Positions 8,807 through 18,855 are shown, counted from the stretch's first letter. The stretch is 43,732 nucleotides of DNA from Prevotella sp. CAG:924 (GCA_000431975.1 HF988549.1:1-43732); one strand, 5' to 3'. The notes: generated from the letters alone by a model not told the origin. Made by a program: numbers and translations.

Positions 8807-8910
8807 AGTGAGTTAGTAAGTCATTTGTTATACAAACGATCACCGGATGAAGTAGTGGTAAGTATAAACTATCGTCCTACTAACTCACTAACTTACTAAC
8901 TCACTAACTT
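8807..8910 (-). repeat. Octamer tandem repeat and hairpin between xusD and xusE
   Basis: Four consecutive 8-bp units lie at 8879-8910: ACTAACTC and ACTAACTT, alternating twice. A perfect 15-nt complement (AGTGAGTTAGTAAGT, 8807-8821) pairs with 8891-8905 across a 69-nt loop. Because the unit is repeated, the arm can pair in more than one register. The element is wholly intergenic within the operon. Confidence 0.7.
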
Positions 8911-8917
8911 ATTATAT

Positions 8918-10705
8918 TTACCAGTTTTTATTCTGTACCAGATTGTTGAACTTCAGCACCTCACCATAAGGAATCGGGCCGTAATTCTGGTAATCCTCAT
9001 ACTGACGGTTTTCCACATCTATTGTGGTGTACTTACCACCTGAGATGCTGCAACCTGTTGCAGTAGCCTTGAAATCGTTGCTCTGCCAACGGCGGAGATC
9101 CCAGAAGCGCTGACCTTCGAAGCAGAGTTCCAGACGACGCTCGTTGCGGATCAGCTCACGCATCTTGTCCTTGTCGTTCTTGATCGACTCGAGATAAGCA
9201 TCACCGTTATCAGTACCGACACCGGCACGCTGACGGATGGCTTTGACCACATCATAAGCAGAATAGCCATGACTGCCCGTTCCTGTAGGACCCCAAGCCT
9301 CATTAGCTGCCTCGGCATAGTCGAGGAACATCTCTGTATAGCGGATACGAGCCTGATAGTGATTCTGTTTCGTTGTCGAGTTGGGATCGAGATTGACATC
9401 CTGACGGAGAAGTTTGCGCAGATAGTATCCCGTACGTGTCGACTGGCCTACAGTATTGTTGATCACATCCTTCTGAGAGTTATCGGAAGCTGTATAGTCT
9501 GCGGCAGTGTGGATTGTCGTGTTGTACACACCCACCTGACTTCCATCAACAACGATATACTTCTGCAGACGGGGATCACGGCCTACATAAGGATTAGAGG
9601 CATCGTAGCCTGAACGGGGATCAGAGATGGGATAGCCATTCTGCATAGGGAAGGCGTCCACGAGATTCTGTGTGGGGTTGACACGCCCTTTACCATACAG
9701 AGAAGGTGGGAAATTGTCGCTCTCGAGATTGTTGCTTGATAACTTGGAGCCTCTCCAAAGAATCTCTTTAGGAGCATTGCCGGACACCATATTCTCAATA
9801 TCACTGGTATTGGTGTACCAGGTATTGCCGGTAGGATCAAGTCCTGCTATTCCGCCGATGCGGTCGAGCACCACAGCTGCATAGTCGGCCGCCTTGGCCC
9901 ACGTAGTGGTATTGCTGGCATCATTGTAAGCTGGACTTGCAGCCAGCAGAGCGGCCTGCGCACGGATAGCCTCGGCAATACCACCGCTCATACGACCGAA
10001 GAACAGACTACCCATTGTACGGGTGTACTGGGCTGCTGTGGCACCCATGGCACGATACTGAGCAGGCACGTCAGCATCATTCGACACATCCTGATAAGTA
10101 GTAGGAAGAAGGGCCAGACAGCTGTCGATATCCGTATAGATGGCCTGCATGCACTCCTCAAAGGTGTTGCGTGGAAGATTGAACTCTGAGTCCTTGTCCT
10201 GCGGCTCATGGAGAATGGGCACACCAAGCAGCTGGCCGTCAGCTGAGAAACCGGCATGTGAGCGCAGCAGATAATACAAATACATGGCACGCAGACCGTA
10301 TGCCTCGCCCTTCTCGCGGCAGAGGAACAGACGGGAAGCGACAGGATCCTCAGCCCAATTCACCTTATCGGCATGGGTCAGGAAAAGGTTGATGTACTGA
10401 ATAGCGCCGTTGCAGCGATCCCATTGGGTTGTCGGGTCATTTTGTGACGACCACGTACCGGTAGCCATCTTACGGTAAGAATTGTCAGCATCATTGCTTA
10501 CAGCATCATCGCTGGCTACATCGATGAAGGAGTAGCTGTCATTGGGAAGTCGGGTATATGCATTACCCAGCACGCCGTCGGCATAGTCAGAATTGTTGTA
10601 CATATAGTCGAGGCCGAGATTGTTCTCTATGGCCGGGGTGAAGAGGTCGTCACACGATGTGGTGAGGACGCCGACAGCGGCCAGTGCTATAATGATCTTT
10701 TTCAT
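8918..10705 (-). CDS. xusD: SusD/RagB-family surface glycan-binding lipoprotein (XusD)
   Basis: This is the second SusD-like protein of the operon. It forms the lid of the XusC TonB-dependent channel and binds xylo-oligosaccharides outside the outer membrane. The 595-aa product has a short lipoprotein signal, MKKIIIALAAVGVLTTSC (Cys18), followed by DDLF. The N-terminal TPR-like SusD region is followed by the typical C-terminal block: RIRYTEMFLDYAEAANEAWG, AIRQRAGVGTD, IRNERRLELCFEGQRFWDLRRW and GPIPYGEVLKFN. It lies between xusC and xusE, with leaders of about 100 bp on each side that carry hairpins. Ligand specificity is inferred from the operon. Confidence 0.95.
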   Translation of the reverse strand: MKKIIIALAAVGVLTTSCDDLFTPAIENNLGLDYMYNNSDYADGVLGNAYTRLPNDSYSFIDVASDDAVSNDADNSYRKMATGTWSSQNDPTTQWDRCNGAIQYINLFLTHADKVNWAEDPVASRLFLCREKGEAYGLRAMYLYYLLRSHAGFSADGQLLGVPILHEPQDKDSEFNLPRNTFEECMQAIYTDIDSCLALLPTTYQDVSNDADVPAQYRAMGATAAQYTRTMGSLFFGRMSGGIAEAIRAQAALLAASPAYNDASNTTTWAKAADYAAVVLDRIGGIAGLDPTGNTWYTNTSDIENMVSGNAPKEILWRGSKLSSNNLESDNFPPSLYGKGRVNPTQNLVDAFPMQNGYPISDPRSGYDASNPYVGRDPRLQKYIVVDGSQVGVYNTTIHTAADYTASDNSQKDVINNTVGQSTRTGYYLRKLLRQDVNLDPNSTTKQNHYQARIRYTEMFLDYAEAANEAWGPTGTGSHGYSAYDVVKAIRQRAGVGTDNGDAYLESIKNDKDKMRELIRNERRLELCFEGQRFWDLRRWQSNDFKATATGCSISGGKYTTIDVENRQYEDYQNYGPIPYGEVLKFNNLVQNKNW

Positions 10706-10773
10706 TGTTCTTTTATTTTGTTAGTGAGTAGGATGGCAGTGAGTGAGCAAGCCGTCTGCTGACCGTAAGAAGC

Positions 10774-10792
10774 CGGTTGTCAAGCCCGGCCT
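10774..10792 (-). other. Intercistronic hairpin, xusC-xusD
   Basis: GCCGG (10774-10778) pairs with CCGGC (10788-10792) around a 9-nt loop, in the 106-bp gap between xusC and xusD. CAGTG and CACTG further out could extend it. No T-run follows. Confidence 0.4.
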
Positions 10793-10811
10793 GCCGACCC
10801 ACTGATTGAAA

Positions 10812-13682
10812 CTACATATCAAATTTCACACCGAGATTGTAAGAACGTGTCTGAGGCGCACTGCCTACATTCATCTCCATGTATTCACGCTCGCCGGCGA
10901 TCGTCAGAAGACTTTGGCCCAGGAAGTAGACCGACATGCCCTTGATCACTGTATTGGAATTGAAGAGCGACTTGGGCAGATCATAAGTGAGCTGGACACG
11001 ACCCAGATCAATACGGTCGGTAGAATAAGTCCAGTAATCACTCGTCTGGAAGTTATTACCGGCAGTGGTGGAAGTAGTCAGACGGGGATAAGTGGCTGTC
11101 TCCGCTGTCTCAGGAGTCCAACGGCCTCGAACGACCTCGCTGTACTTGCCGTCACCATAAACCCAGTAATAAGAGTTGTTCTTCACACCCATACCACCGA
11201 AATTGCCGGTAAGAAGGGCGAAGAGTGTAAATCCTTTCCACTTTGCCGTGAAATTGATACCAATGTTCCAAGGAGCGCTCCCACGGCCGAGTACCACAAA
11301 GTCCTTACTGTCGATCACGCCGTCCTTGTTCTGATCCACATATTTGATATCTCCGGGCTGCACTGTGCTGTACGACGATTTTGGAGAAGCGTCCACATCT
11401 GCCTGATCCTTGAAAAGGCCCAGACTCTGAAGGCCCCAAAGCGCATCACTGGGCTGACCTTCCGTACGCTGGTAGTCGTATTCCACCGCCTCGCTCACAC
11501 GGGTGTTCTTGGTGGTGTAGTACATACCATTGACGCCTAACTGCAAGTCCACCTCTCCGAACTTCTTATGAAGATCGACGGCGAAGTCGAAACCTGTACG
11601 ACGTACATTATTATAGTTGATATACGGCAGGAAGCTGGTCTTCGGCAGGAAGCTGGCCTCCGGCCTGTCGGTATCGAAATAACTGGGATAGAGGTTGCCG
11701 GCTGTCGTAAGCAGACCATTGGTGTTGGTGAGGAAATAGTTGGCCTGCAACTTCACCAGTCCTTTCCAAAGAGAAGCATCAAGACCGACTGTGAGCTCCT
11801 TACGTTTCACAAAGGTAAGATCATAGTTGGCGACACGCTTAGAATCAGAGGTCTGCATCGAATTACTGGTCTCAGACCAGCCCCACCATGTACCGGTAGC
11901 CGTGAAGACATCATCATACATATAGTAATCAGAAATGTCAATATCCTGATTCAGATTGGCTACAGAGGCATTGATCTTCAAGACATCGAGCCATCCCTTT
12001 GCACGCTCCATCCAAGGCTCGCGGTCGATACGCCAGGCCAGAGACAGTGAGGGCGAGAGAGCCTCACGATGTCCGGGGGCCAGCTTGGCTGAATGAACAG
12101 CAGCCATGGCGAAGTCGGCATAGTAGCGGCCACAATAGTCGTAGTTCAGATCCAGGCCGAGATTGGCATTGCTCGTACGGTGATAAGTACCGCTCACCCT
12201 CTGCTGGTAACCGTTAGCCAAAAGAATGGCACCAAAATGATGGGTCTTGGCAAAGGTGTGGTCATAACTGAACTGCCCACTGAAATAGATGGTCTGGGTA
12301 GTTGCCGAGCCACTTGCATTCAACGTACCGGTGGAAGAATCCTTACCATACGATGTGAGTCCGGAGATCATGTCCTGGCCATTATAATTGGTCCATGTTG
12401 CCTCATAAGTGGCATAGGTAGGATTCAACGAAGTAGTATATCCGTTGTTGTAATCAACAGCCATCATCGTACGGAACTTCAGTCCTTTAAGCAGTTTGTG
12501 GAGGTCGATATCCACACCCATATCAAACTGGAACTGACGTGAGGTGTACTTGTTGTAGCCGCCTGCATACATTCCGGCAAAAGGATTGGTCGGATTCTCT
12601 TGCGATCCTCCCAGCAGATACTTGCCGTCAATGATATTACCGCTTGCTGCAGCAAGGTTCAGCGAGTTTTTGTCCAACGGATCAATCATGTCGATAGGAA
12701 TCAGCGGAGTGAGACGTTCCGGACGCAATGTGGCTGAGGAAGCCCAGAAATTGGAATTGTCACCACGGACATCATAGAACGTAGCCGAAGCATCAATCCA
12801 ACCATTCACCTCATCGCTCAGATGGAAGTCCACATTACCACGGACGCTCAAACGGTTGGTATGGTTCTTTTTGCCTTCACCGAACTTGATAAGATCGCCT
12901 ACATTATAAAAGTTCACATTCGTATAGAAGTGAGCAAAACGTCCGCCACCTTCAAACTCAGCAGTGGCATCATAGCGCTGATAACTTTTCTTGAGATAGT
13001 CGCTCGAGAAGAAATTGATATCAGGATACTTGTAAATATTCTGATGAGTCGATGTGTTATAGATCTGCTCGTCCGAATAGAAAGGATCCAGGCCATCGTT
13101 GGCACGAGCCTCGTTGTACAGTGTCATATACTCTGCCGCTCCCAAATATTTGGGATACGATTTCGGTGTGTAGACGGAAGCGTTACCGCGTACATGTATC
13201 TGCAAACCGTCGGTATGGCTGCGCTTGGTCGTGATGAGGACCGCTCCCTTGGCCGCACGACTGCCATAGAGAGCCACGGCTGAAGCCGATTTGAGCACCG
13301 TGATCTGAGAGATCTCAGTGGGAAGAATGTTATTGGCATCACGGGGCACACCATCGACAAGGACAAGGACACCATCCTGACCCCACACATTGCCAGTGTA
13401 ACCACTGACGAAAGCAGACAGATTGTCCAGACTATATGTGGAATAGTCTTTCTGGATAAGATCTTCCATATCGACCACCGAGATACCACTCATCAGATCT
13501 TCTTTGGCTACCTGACGGAAGGGCAGATTCACTTTCATGGTATCCTGCAATGTATTGCCGAGAAGCTCCTGGTCGGGCGAAGTGACAGAAGCCTTCGTCT
13601 CCGGACCAGAGGGATTGGCCCATCCGGAAACATTGGCACCCAACAGCCCGGCCGTGATCATCATATATAGTTGATGTTTCAT
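10812..13682 (-). CDS. xusC: SusC/RagA-family TonB-dependent channel, short form (XusC)
   Basis: This is the outer membrane TonB-dependent transporter that pairs with XusD to import xylo-oligosaccharides. The 956-aa product has a signal peptide (1-22, GWAN). The plug domain (about 58-155) carries VLVLVDGVPRD, ITVLKSASAVALYGSRAAKG and VLITTKR. A 22-strand-type barrel follows, with the acidic loop DQNKDGVIDSKDF near the C-terminus, and the protein ends in YNLGVKFDM with a terminal hydrophobic residue. Unlike XusA it lacks the N-terminal carboxypeptidase-regulatory-like domain and an obvious VVVVGYG TonB-box region: only about 35 poorly conserved residues separate the signal from the plug. I take this as a real subtype, since the reading frame is intact. 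Confidence 0.93.
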   Translation of the reverse strand: MKHQLYMMITAGLLGANVSGWANPSGPETKASVTSPDQELLGNTLQDTMKVNLPFRQVAKEDLMSGISVVDMEDLIQKDYSTYSLDNLSAFVSGYTGNVWGQDGVLVLVDGVPRDANNILPTEISQITVLKSASAVALYGSRAAKGAVLITTKRSHTDGLQIHVRGNASVYTPKSYPKYLGAAEYMTLYNEARANDGLDPFYSDEQIYNTSTHQNIYKYPDINFFSSDYLKKSYQRYDATAEFEGGGRFAHFYTNVNFYNVGDLIKFGEGKKNHTNRLSVRGNVDFHLSDEVNGWIDASATFYDVRGDNSNFWASSATLRPERLTPLIPIDMIDPLDKNSLNLAAASGNIIDGKYLLGGSQENPTNPFAGMYAGGYNKYTSRQFQFDMGVDIDLHKLLKGLKFRTMMAVDYNNGYTTSLNPTYATYEATWTNYNGQDMISGLTSYGKDSSTGTLNASGSATTQTIYFSGQFSYDHTFAKTHHFGAILLANGYQQRVSGTYHRTSNANLGLDLNYDYCGRYYADFAMAAVHSAKLAPGHREALSPSLSLAWRIDREPWMERAKGWLDVLKINASVANLNQDIDISDYYMYDDVFTATGTWWGWSETSNSMQTSDSKRVANYDLTFVKRKELTVGLDASLWKGLVKLQANYFLTNTNGLLTTAGNLYPSYFDTDRPEASFLPKTSFLPYINYNNVRRTGFDFAVDLHKKFGEVDLQLGVNGMYYTTKNTRVSEAVEYDYQRTEGQPSDALWGLQSLGLFKDQADVDASPKSSYSTVQPGDIKYVDQNKDGVIDSKDFVVLGRGSAPWNIGINFTAKWKGFTLFALLTGNFGGMGVKNNSYYWVYGDGKYSEVVRGRWTPETAETATYPRLTTSTTAGNNFQTSDYWTYSTDRIDLGRVQLTYDLPKSLFNSNTVIKGMSVYFLGQSLLTIAGEREYMEMNVGSAPQTRSYNLGVKFDM

Positions 13683-13743
13683 GATTATTTTTCTTGTTAT
13701 CTTATTGGTTATAGGATATTCTGGACAGAACTAAGAATTCCTG

Positions 13744-13773
13744 GAGTTCCGGCAGGCTGCCCTGCCCGAACTC
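13744..13773 (-). other. Intercistronic hairpin, xusB-xusC
   Basis: GAGTTCCGGCAGG (13744-13756) pairs with CCTGCCCGAACTC (13761-13773): 13 bp with one mismatch and a 4-nt loop. It lies 15 bp past the xusB stop codon (about 60 bp before the xusC start). It lacks a U-tract on the transcribed strand. Confidence 0.6.
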
Positions 13774-13788
13774 ACTTTGGTCTTCTAT

Positions 13789-15690
13789 TTACCATCCGGG
13801 ATTCTGGTTGAATTCAGGATACAGATTGACATCGCTTAACTTCAGGGGCAGCCAGTAATGCTTCTCTGTAAAGTTGCGCTTCAGAATCTGCTTCTCACTC
13901 CATCCGGTCACTGCGTTCTGGGTAGGATCATCCGTATTCATATGGTCCTTATCCGCACGCATGAACTCCTGTGAGGTCTTGATGTTGTAAGGCTCCTTAT
14001 CGAGCAAGAGCCAACGGCGAAGATCGTTGAAACGATGGCCCTCGAACGAAAGCTCTACAGCACGCTCGCGGCGGACCTCACCCATAAACTTCTCAAGATC
14101 GCCGGTATAGCTTGCAGCGACATCACTGACACCGGCACGCTCACGGATCTTATCAACAGCCTGAACAGCTGTAAGCGAACAGTTGGCCGACTTGCCCTGA
14201 GCGGAGCCGTAAGCCTCGGCTGCCGATTCGGCATACATCAGATAGATGTCTGACAGACGCATCCAGCTGACCTGCAAGGTGAACTGCGGTGACCAGCCCC
14301 AACCTTCATCATACTTGTTCTGATCGTCAGAGATAAATTTATAGTTAAGATAGCCCGTACGGGAGCCATTGGTCTCATCACGCAGAGGGCCATTGCTGTA
14401 CAGCTCGGCATAGCGGTAATGCTCTTCTGAGGCATTAGGAATAGTTCCAGCAACCAGCTTACATCCGTCATATCTGATATCATGATAGAAACGGGGATCA
14501 CGACCCTTCCAAGGATGGGTAGGATCAAAACCGGAATTAGGATCATCCAGGGGTAGGCCATTGGCCATACCATAATAGTTGACATAATTGGCAGTCGGGA
14601 AAAGACCTACACCGTTATCAGTAAGATAATAGGTAGCAAACTGCTTACTTACACCAAAGGTAGAGCAGTTCCAACCGCTATGTCCATAACAGGGGTTGCG
14701 GAAGATGGCCTCGGTGGAACCGGGCATCAAGCCATTCTTACCATAGGTGTAGAAGATGTCGCTATAATGATCGAAATCGACCAGTGCATACTGCGTCTGA
14801 CCTGACTCGACAAGCGTGAGCAGCTCACCAAAAGCTTTTGCTGCTTTAGCGCAATAGTCTTTATTATATTCCTTCACACCCTGCGACTCATAGTTCATCA
14901 GCGGTGAGCCGGCCCAGAGATAGTTCTTGCCAAGATAGCCCAGTGCCATGATCTTATTGATACGCAGCTGATTCTTGCCTAAAGTAGCGCGACCGGCGGT
15001 CGTGTTATCCCAGTCGATAGGCAACAGATCGGCTGCATGACGGAAGTCACGGGCGATACTGTCGGCTACTGCCTGATAGTGAGGACGCGGCAGACGGAAC
15101 TGACCATCGGCCGGAAGCACCTCATTGATATAAGGCAGACCGCCGAAATACTGGATTAACTCGAAGTGGAACCAACCGCGGAAGAAATAGAGCTGTCCCT
15201 CAATAAGATTGCGCTCCTCAGAGGTAGCGTTGATGAACTTGCCCTCGCGCAGCGCCTGAATACCCATATTAGCCTTACGGATACCATACCATGCCAAAGG
15301 CCAAAGAGACTTGGCAAAACGGTCATCACTTGAAGCTACGCTATTATTTCTATCCATAAAACCCGACTGCCAGCCATCATGCTCTGACTGCCAGCCCCAG
15401 AAGTCACCTTGGTCTATTTTGTAGCCCATCATATAGTCGATACCAGAACTGATGATCTCATCCTCACCCCAGTTCCACGAGTTGTTCCAATAACCACGTG
15501 CGAAATCAGGTATGCAATAGTAGAGCTCCTCGGTGAAACCCTGAAAATTAGTAAAATTCTTATAAGCGTCATCTGCTGCAATATCCGACTCCGGAGCCTT
15601 GTCCAGATAGTCAGTGCAGGAAGTCATACCACAAAGGGATGCTCCTCCCAACATGCAACCGAAAACGATACTGCGAATAAATGATTTCAT
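13789..15690 (-). CDS. xusB: SusD/RagB-family surface glycan-binding lipoprotein (XusB)
   Basis: This is the first SusD-like protein, partner of XusA, and captures xylan fragments at the surface. The 633-aa product has a lipoprotein signal ending GMTSC (Cys25) followed by TDYLDKAPESD, the usual SusD start. The N-terminal part carries QLYFFRGWFHFELIQYFGGLPY, the hallmark SusD helix. The C-terminal block carries SDIYLMYAESAAEAYG, KIRERAGV, RRERAVELSFEGHRFNDLRRW and the terminal NPGW motif. Only 18 bp separate it from xusA, so the two are translated from one message. Substrate is inferred from the operon. Confidence 0.95.
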   Translation of the reverse strand: MKSFIRSIVFGCMLGGASLCGMTSCTDYLDKAPESDIAADDAYKNFTNFQGFTEELYYCIPDFARGYWNNSWNWGEDEIISSGIDYMMGYKIDQGDFWGWQSEHDGWQSGFMDRNNSVASSDDRFAKSLWPLAWYGIRKANMGIQALREGKFINATSEERNLIEGQLYFFRGWFHFELIQYFGGLPYINEVLPADGQFRLPRPHYQAVADSIARDFRHAADLLPIDWDNTTAGRATLGKNQLRINKIMALGYLGKNYLWAGSPLMNYESQGVKEYNKDYCAKAAKAFGELLTLVESGQTQYALVDFDHYSDIFYTYGKNGLMPGSTEAIFRNPCYGHSGWNCSTFGVSKQFATYYLTDNGVGLFPTANYVNYYGMANGLPLDDPNSGFDPTHPWKGRDPRFYHDIRYDGCKLVAGTIPNASEEHYRYAELYSNGPLRDETNGSRTGYLNYKFISDDQNKYDEGWGWSPQFTLQVSWMRLSDIYLMYAESAAEAYGSAQGKSANCSLTAVQAVDKIRERAGVSDVAASYTGDLEKFMGEVRRERAVELSFEGHRFNDLRRWLLLDKEPYNIKTSQEFMRADKDHMNTDDPTQNAVTGWSEKQILKRNFTEKHYWLPLKLSDVNLYPEFNQNPGW

Positions 15691-15708
15691 ATCTTTTTAG
15701 TTTTTATT

Positions 15709-18700
15709 TTAGAGATGGAAACGAATACCAAGGCTAATACGCTTCATAGTAGGATAAGCGCCCTGCGTTGCCAGACCGGTACCGGCGAAGTTAGACTCAC
15801 GGTCGTCAGGCATACGCGTCCAAACCCAAAGGTTGTTACCGCTCAGATATACCTTAAAATCAGAAAGTCCGATTCTCTTCACCCAACCATCTGTAAATGT
15901 ATAGCCAAGCTCAATATTCTTCAGACGAATGTAGGAAGCGTCATAGTGGTAGCGAGTGCACTGGAAATAATTTCCGTTAGGTGTGCTCAGCCAACGGGGC
16001 ATAGACGTGTCGGCGTTCATATTTTCGAGTGTCCAATAAGTACCCTGCTGGTACACATTATCCATCTTATAAGCGCCGTCAAGCGACTCAAACGCAGCCC
16101 AACGTTCCACATTGTTCACACCATAGAACTGAACATACATGCTGAAGCCCTTATAGTCGAAGCCGACAGTGGCATTGTAAGTGTTCTCCGGATTACCGGT
16201 ATAGCCGTAAGGTGCGCTATCATTACTGTCAATAATACCGTCACCGTTGTAGTCGACACAGATATACTGACCGGGCAACTTCTGATTGTCATTGGTATCG
16301 TGCTGGGTCATACCGATCACCTCATCCCAAGTATTGGCAAAACCATTGTCGATAAAGGAGTGGTCCTGACCGATGGCAAAGCCTTCTGTCTTCTGATAGC
16401 CAGGCTCCAGCTCCGGATCGTCATACTGTGTCACCTTATTGACGGCATGGGTCATATTGAAATTACCCCATACACGCATCTGATTGGCAAACACCTTATT
16501 GACACGAAGCTCCAACTCGTATCCATGAGTGGACACCTTACCAAAGTTGGCCGTAGGAGCAGTACCGCCGAAATAAGAAGGCACGGAACGTGATCCACCG
16601 TCAATCAGAATGTCGGAGCGGTTCTCCTTAAAGATATCCACACTACCTGCGAGAAGACCACCAAGGAATGAATAGTCAAAACCAAGATTCTGCTTTACGG
16701 CTTTCTCCCAGTGGATATCGGGGTTGCCGATAGAGGACTCACGATAGAACGTATAAGGGCTGTCTTCACAATTGGGACCCAACGCGGCCACACCGCCATA
16801 AGCCCACTGTGTGGCATACAACCAACGAGAACCATAAGGATTGTCATCACCGATCTCACCGTATGAATAACGGATCTTCAACATATCCCAGAATTTCTTC
16901 AAAGGCTGGAAGAACTTCTCCTCACTGACCATCCAGCCAAGAGCACCTGAATTGAAGAAAGCAAAGCGATTTTTGGGGCCGAATTTCTCAGAGCCGTTGT
17001 AAGCTCCATTGTACTCCAAGAAGTAACGGCTGGCATAGTTATATGTTGTACGGAAAGCCCAGTCCTCACGATAATGGGTAAACTCACTTCCGGTAGCCTG
17101 TTCAGTACGGTTGAATACTCCCATGGCCGTTACCTCATGGTCACCGAACTTACCACTCCAGTTAAGCTGACCCTGATAGAACAAGTTGCGCTGGGTGGCA
17201 TTATCGTCCATCTCACCGGCTGCTGTTGTCCAAAGGATACCGGCCTGATAATCGAAATTATTGTTAGAATTGAGCTGTTGCTGATACTGAGCTATACCCG
17301 TCTCAGGATCAATCCACTTGAACTGTGCGCCATGGTTAGCGTCATTAATACCACGTTTGCTCTCCACGAAGGTATTGTCCCAAGATACTGTTGCATTGAA
17401 TGACAGACCTTTAAGGATAAAGCTCAGATCCTGCTGCAGGGTAAAGTCAGTGAAAATACGGGTTGTAGTGTTTTCATTTATGCCGGCGAGTGCCAGATTA
17501 GTCACAGAGTTGGGCGCTCCCTGAGAGTTGGCAGGGTAATATCCCCAAGTACCATCACTATAACGGGGAAGGAACACATCTGGTGGAGTACTGTAAGCTG
17601 CCTGCCAAAGCTGTGACTCTGCATAAGAACCGCTTGCCACATCCCAAGCGCCCTGCTTTACACCATGTGAACCGGCTAGGTTCACCTTTAACAAAGTAGT
17701 CTTCGTCAACTGGAAATCAAGGTTAGAACGGACATTCACACGATTATACCCGTAACCGGCCTGATAACCGCGATCATTATCCCACTTGCGGAAGAGGTCT
17801 CCCTCATGCTCAAAGTCAATGGCAGCATAGTACTTCACAAAACGAGTACCACCCGATGCATTCACATTAGCATTATATGACATCACATAGTCGCTGAACA
17901 ACTCCTTCACCCAGTCAACGTTCGGATAGCGCTCAGCCTCTTCCAGATTGGCAGGATGAGCATATTTGTCAATCACAGCCATAGGTGTGATGTCGCCCCA
18001 AGAAGCAGGACTCAGACCCAACTCATTCTCAATAGCCTGATTGCGCAAATAAAGAGCACTCGGGGAATCGTAAAGACTGGGAAGCTTAGAAGCATACTTC
18101 ACGGTAGCCTGTCCGTTCACCTCAATCTGAGCCGGACCTTCCTTACCACGCTTTGTCGTAATAAGGATAACACCATTGGCACCGCGCACACCATAAACAG
18201 CGGTAGCAGATGCATCTTTCAGTACGGAAATCGACTCTACGGAACTGATATCCACCGAACTCATCGGACGCTCAATACCATCGACAAGAACCAAAGGATC
18301 GCTGTTGTTCCAAGAGCTGACACCACGAATGATAATATGGGGCTCCTCATTACCAGGATCTCCTGAAGAAGATGTGGTCACAACACCGGGGAGGTTACCG
18401 GTCAGGGCTGCTCCCACACTCGACACACCACCGGTACGACGCAGTGTCTCTCCCGTGGTCTGCGTGATAGCACCTACCACAGAGGCCTTCTTCTGCTGGC
18501 CATAACCCACAACGACTACCTCCTGCATAGCCTGGGCATCATCCTCAAGGGTGATCTTCAAGGTATGACGGGAAGTCGCCTTCACCTCTTGAGGTTTCAT
18601 ACCTACAAAAGAGATCGTAATAGATGTTCCCTCTGCGGGAACCGTGAGCACAAAGTTTCCATCAAGATCGGAAACTGTACCCACCGACTTGTTGTTTGTC

Positions 18701-18855
18701 ACCACGACGGATGCACCGATAACGGGTTGACCGGTGCCGTCGATTACATTGCCGTGTACGGTAACGCCTTCCTGAGCCAGCATTGGAATACTGCTGAGCA
18801 TCATCACGAACATCAAGCAAGTGACACGAGCATAATGTAGAAACTGTTCGTTCAT
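15709..18855 (-). CDS. xusA: SusC/RagA-family TonB-dependent channel (XusA)
   Basis: This is the first gene of the xus operon: an outer membrane TonB-dependent importer that works with XusB. The 1048-aa product has a signal peptide (1-28, PMLAQ). An N-terminal carboxypeptidase-regulatory-like beta-sandwich (30-103) carries VTVHGNVIDGTGQPVIGASV and SDLDGNFVLTVP. The TonB-box-like VVVVGYG is at 113-119. The plug (about 121-235) carries VLVDGIERP, SISVLKDASATAVYGVRGANG and ITTKRG. The barrel includes the acidic loop DYNGDGIIDSND and ends in ISLGIRFHL. The start at 18855 follows a -7 box by about 33 bp. The order A-B-C-D-E-xyn10C is the conserved xylan utilisation core. Confidence 0.95.
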   Translation of the reverse strand: MNEQFLHYARVTCLMFVMMLSSIPMLAQEGVTVHGNVIDGTGQPVIGASVVVTNNKSVGTVSDLDGNFVLTVPAEGTSITISFVGMKPQEVKATSRHTLKITLEDDAQAMQEVVVVGYGQQKKASVVGAITQTTGETLRRTGGVSSVGAALTGNLPGVVTTSSSGDPGNEEPHIIIRGVSSWNNSDPLVLVDGIERPMSSVDISSVESISVLKDASATAVYGVRGANGVILITTKRGKEGPAQIEVNGQATVKYASKLPSLYDSPSALYLRNQAIENELGLSPASWGDITPMAVIDKYAHPANLEEAERYPNVDWVKELFSDYVMSYNANVNASGGTRFVKYYAAIDFEHEGDLFRKWDNDRGYQAGYGYNRVNVRSNLDFQLTKTTLLKVNLAGSHGVKQGAWDVASGSYAESQLWQAAYSTPPDVFLPRYSDGTWGYYPANSQGAPNSVTNLALAGINENTTTRIFTDFTLQQDLSFILKGLSFNATVSWDNTFVESKRGINDANHGAQFKWIDPETGIAQYQQQLNSNNNFDYQAGILWTTAAGEMDDNATQRNLFYQGQLNWSGKFGDHEVTAMGVFNRTEQATGSEFTHYREDWAFRTTYNYASRYFLEYNGAYNGSEKFGPKNRFAFFNSGALGWMVSEEKFFQPLKKFWDMLKIRYSYGEIGDDNPYGSRWLYATQWAYGGVAALGPNCEDSPYTFYRESSIGNPDIHWEKAVKQNLGFDYSFLGGLLAGSVDIFKENRSDILIDGGSRSVPSYFGGTAPTANFGKVSTHGYELELRVNKVFANQMRVWGNFNMTHAVNKVTQYDDPELEPGYQKTEGFAIGQDHSFIDNGFANTWDEVIGMTQHDTNDNQKLPGQYICVDYNGDGIIDSNDSAPYGYTGNPENTYNATVGFDYKGFSMYVQFYGVNNVERWAAFESLDGAYKMDNVYQQGTYWTLENMNADTSMPRWLSTPNGNYFQCTRYHYDASYIRLKNIELGYTFTDGWVKRIGLSDFKVYLSGNNLWVWTRMPDDRESNFAGTGLATQGAYPTMKRISLGIRFHL

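Noticed and set aside
8879..8910. Possible CRISPR-like array
   Set aside because: Units are 8 bp with no spacers; it is a simple tandem repeat.
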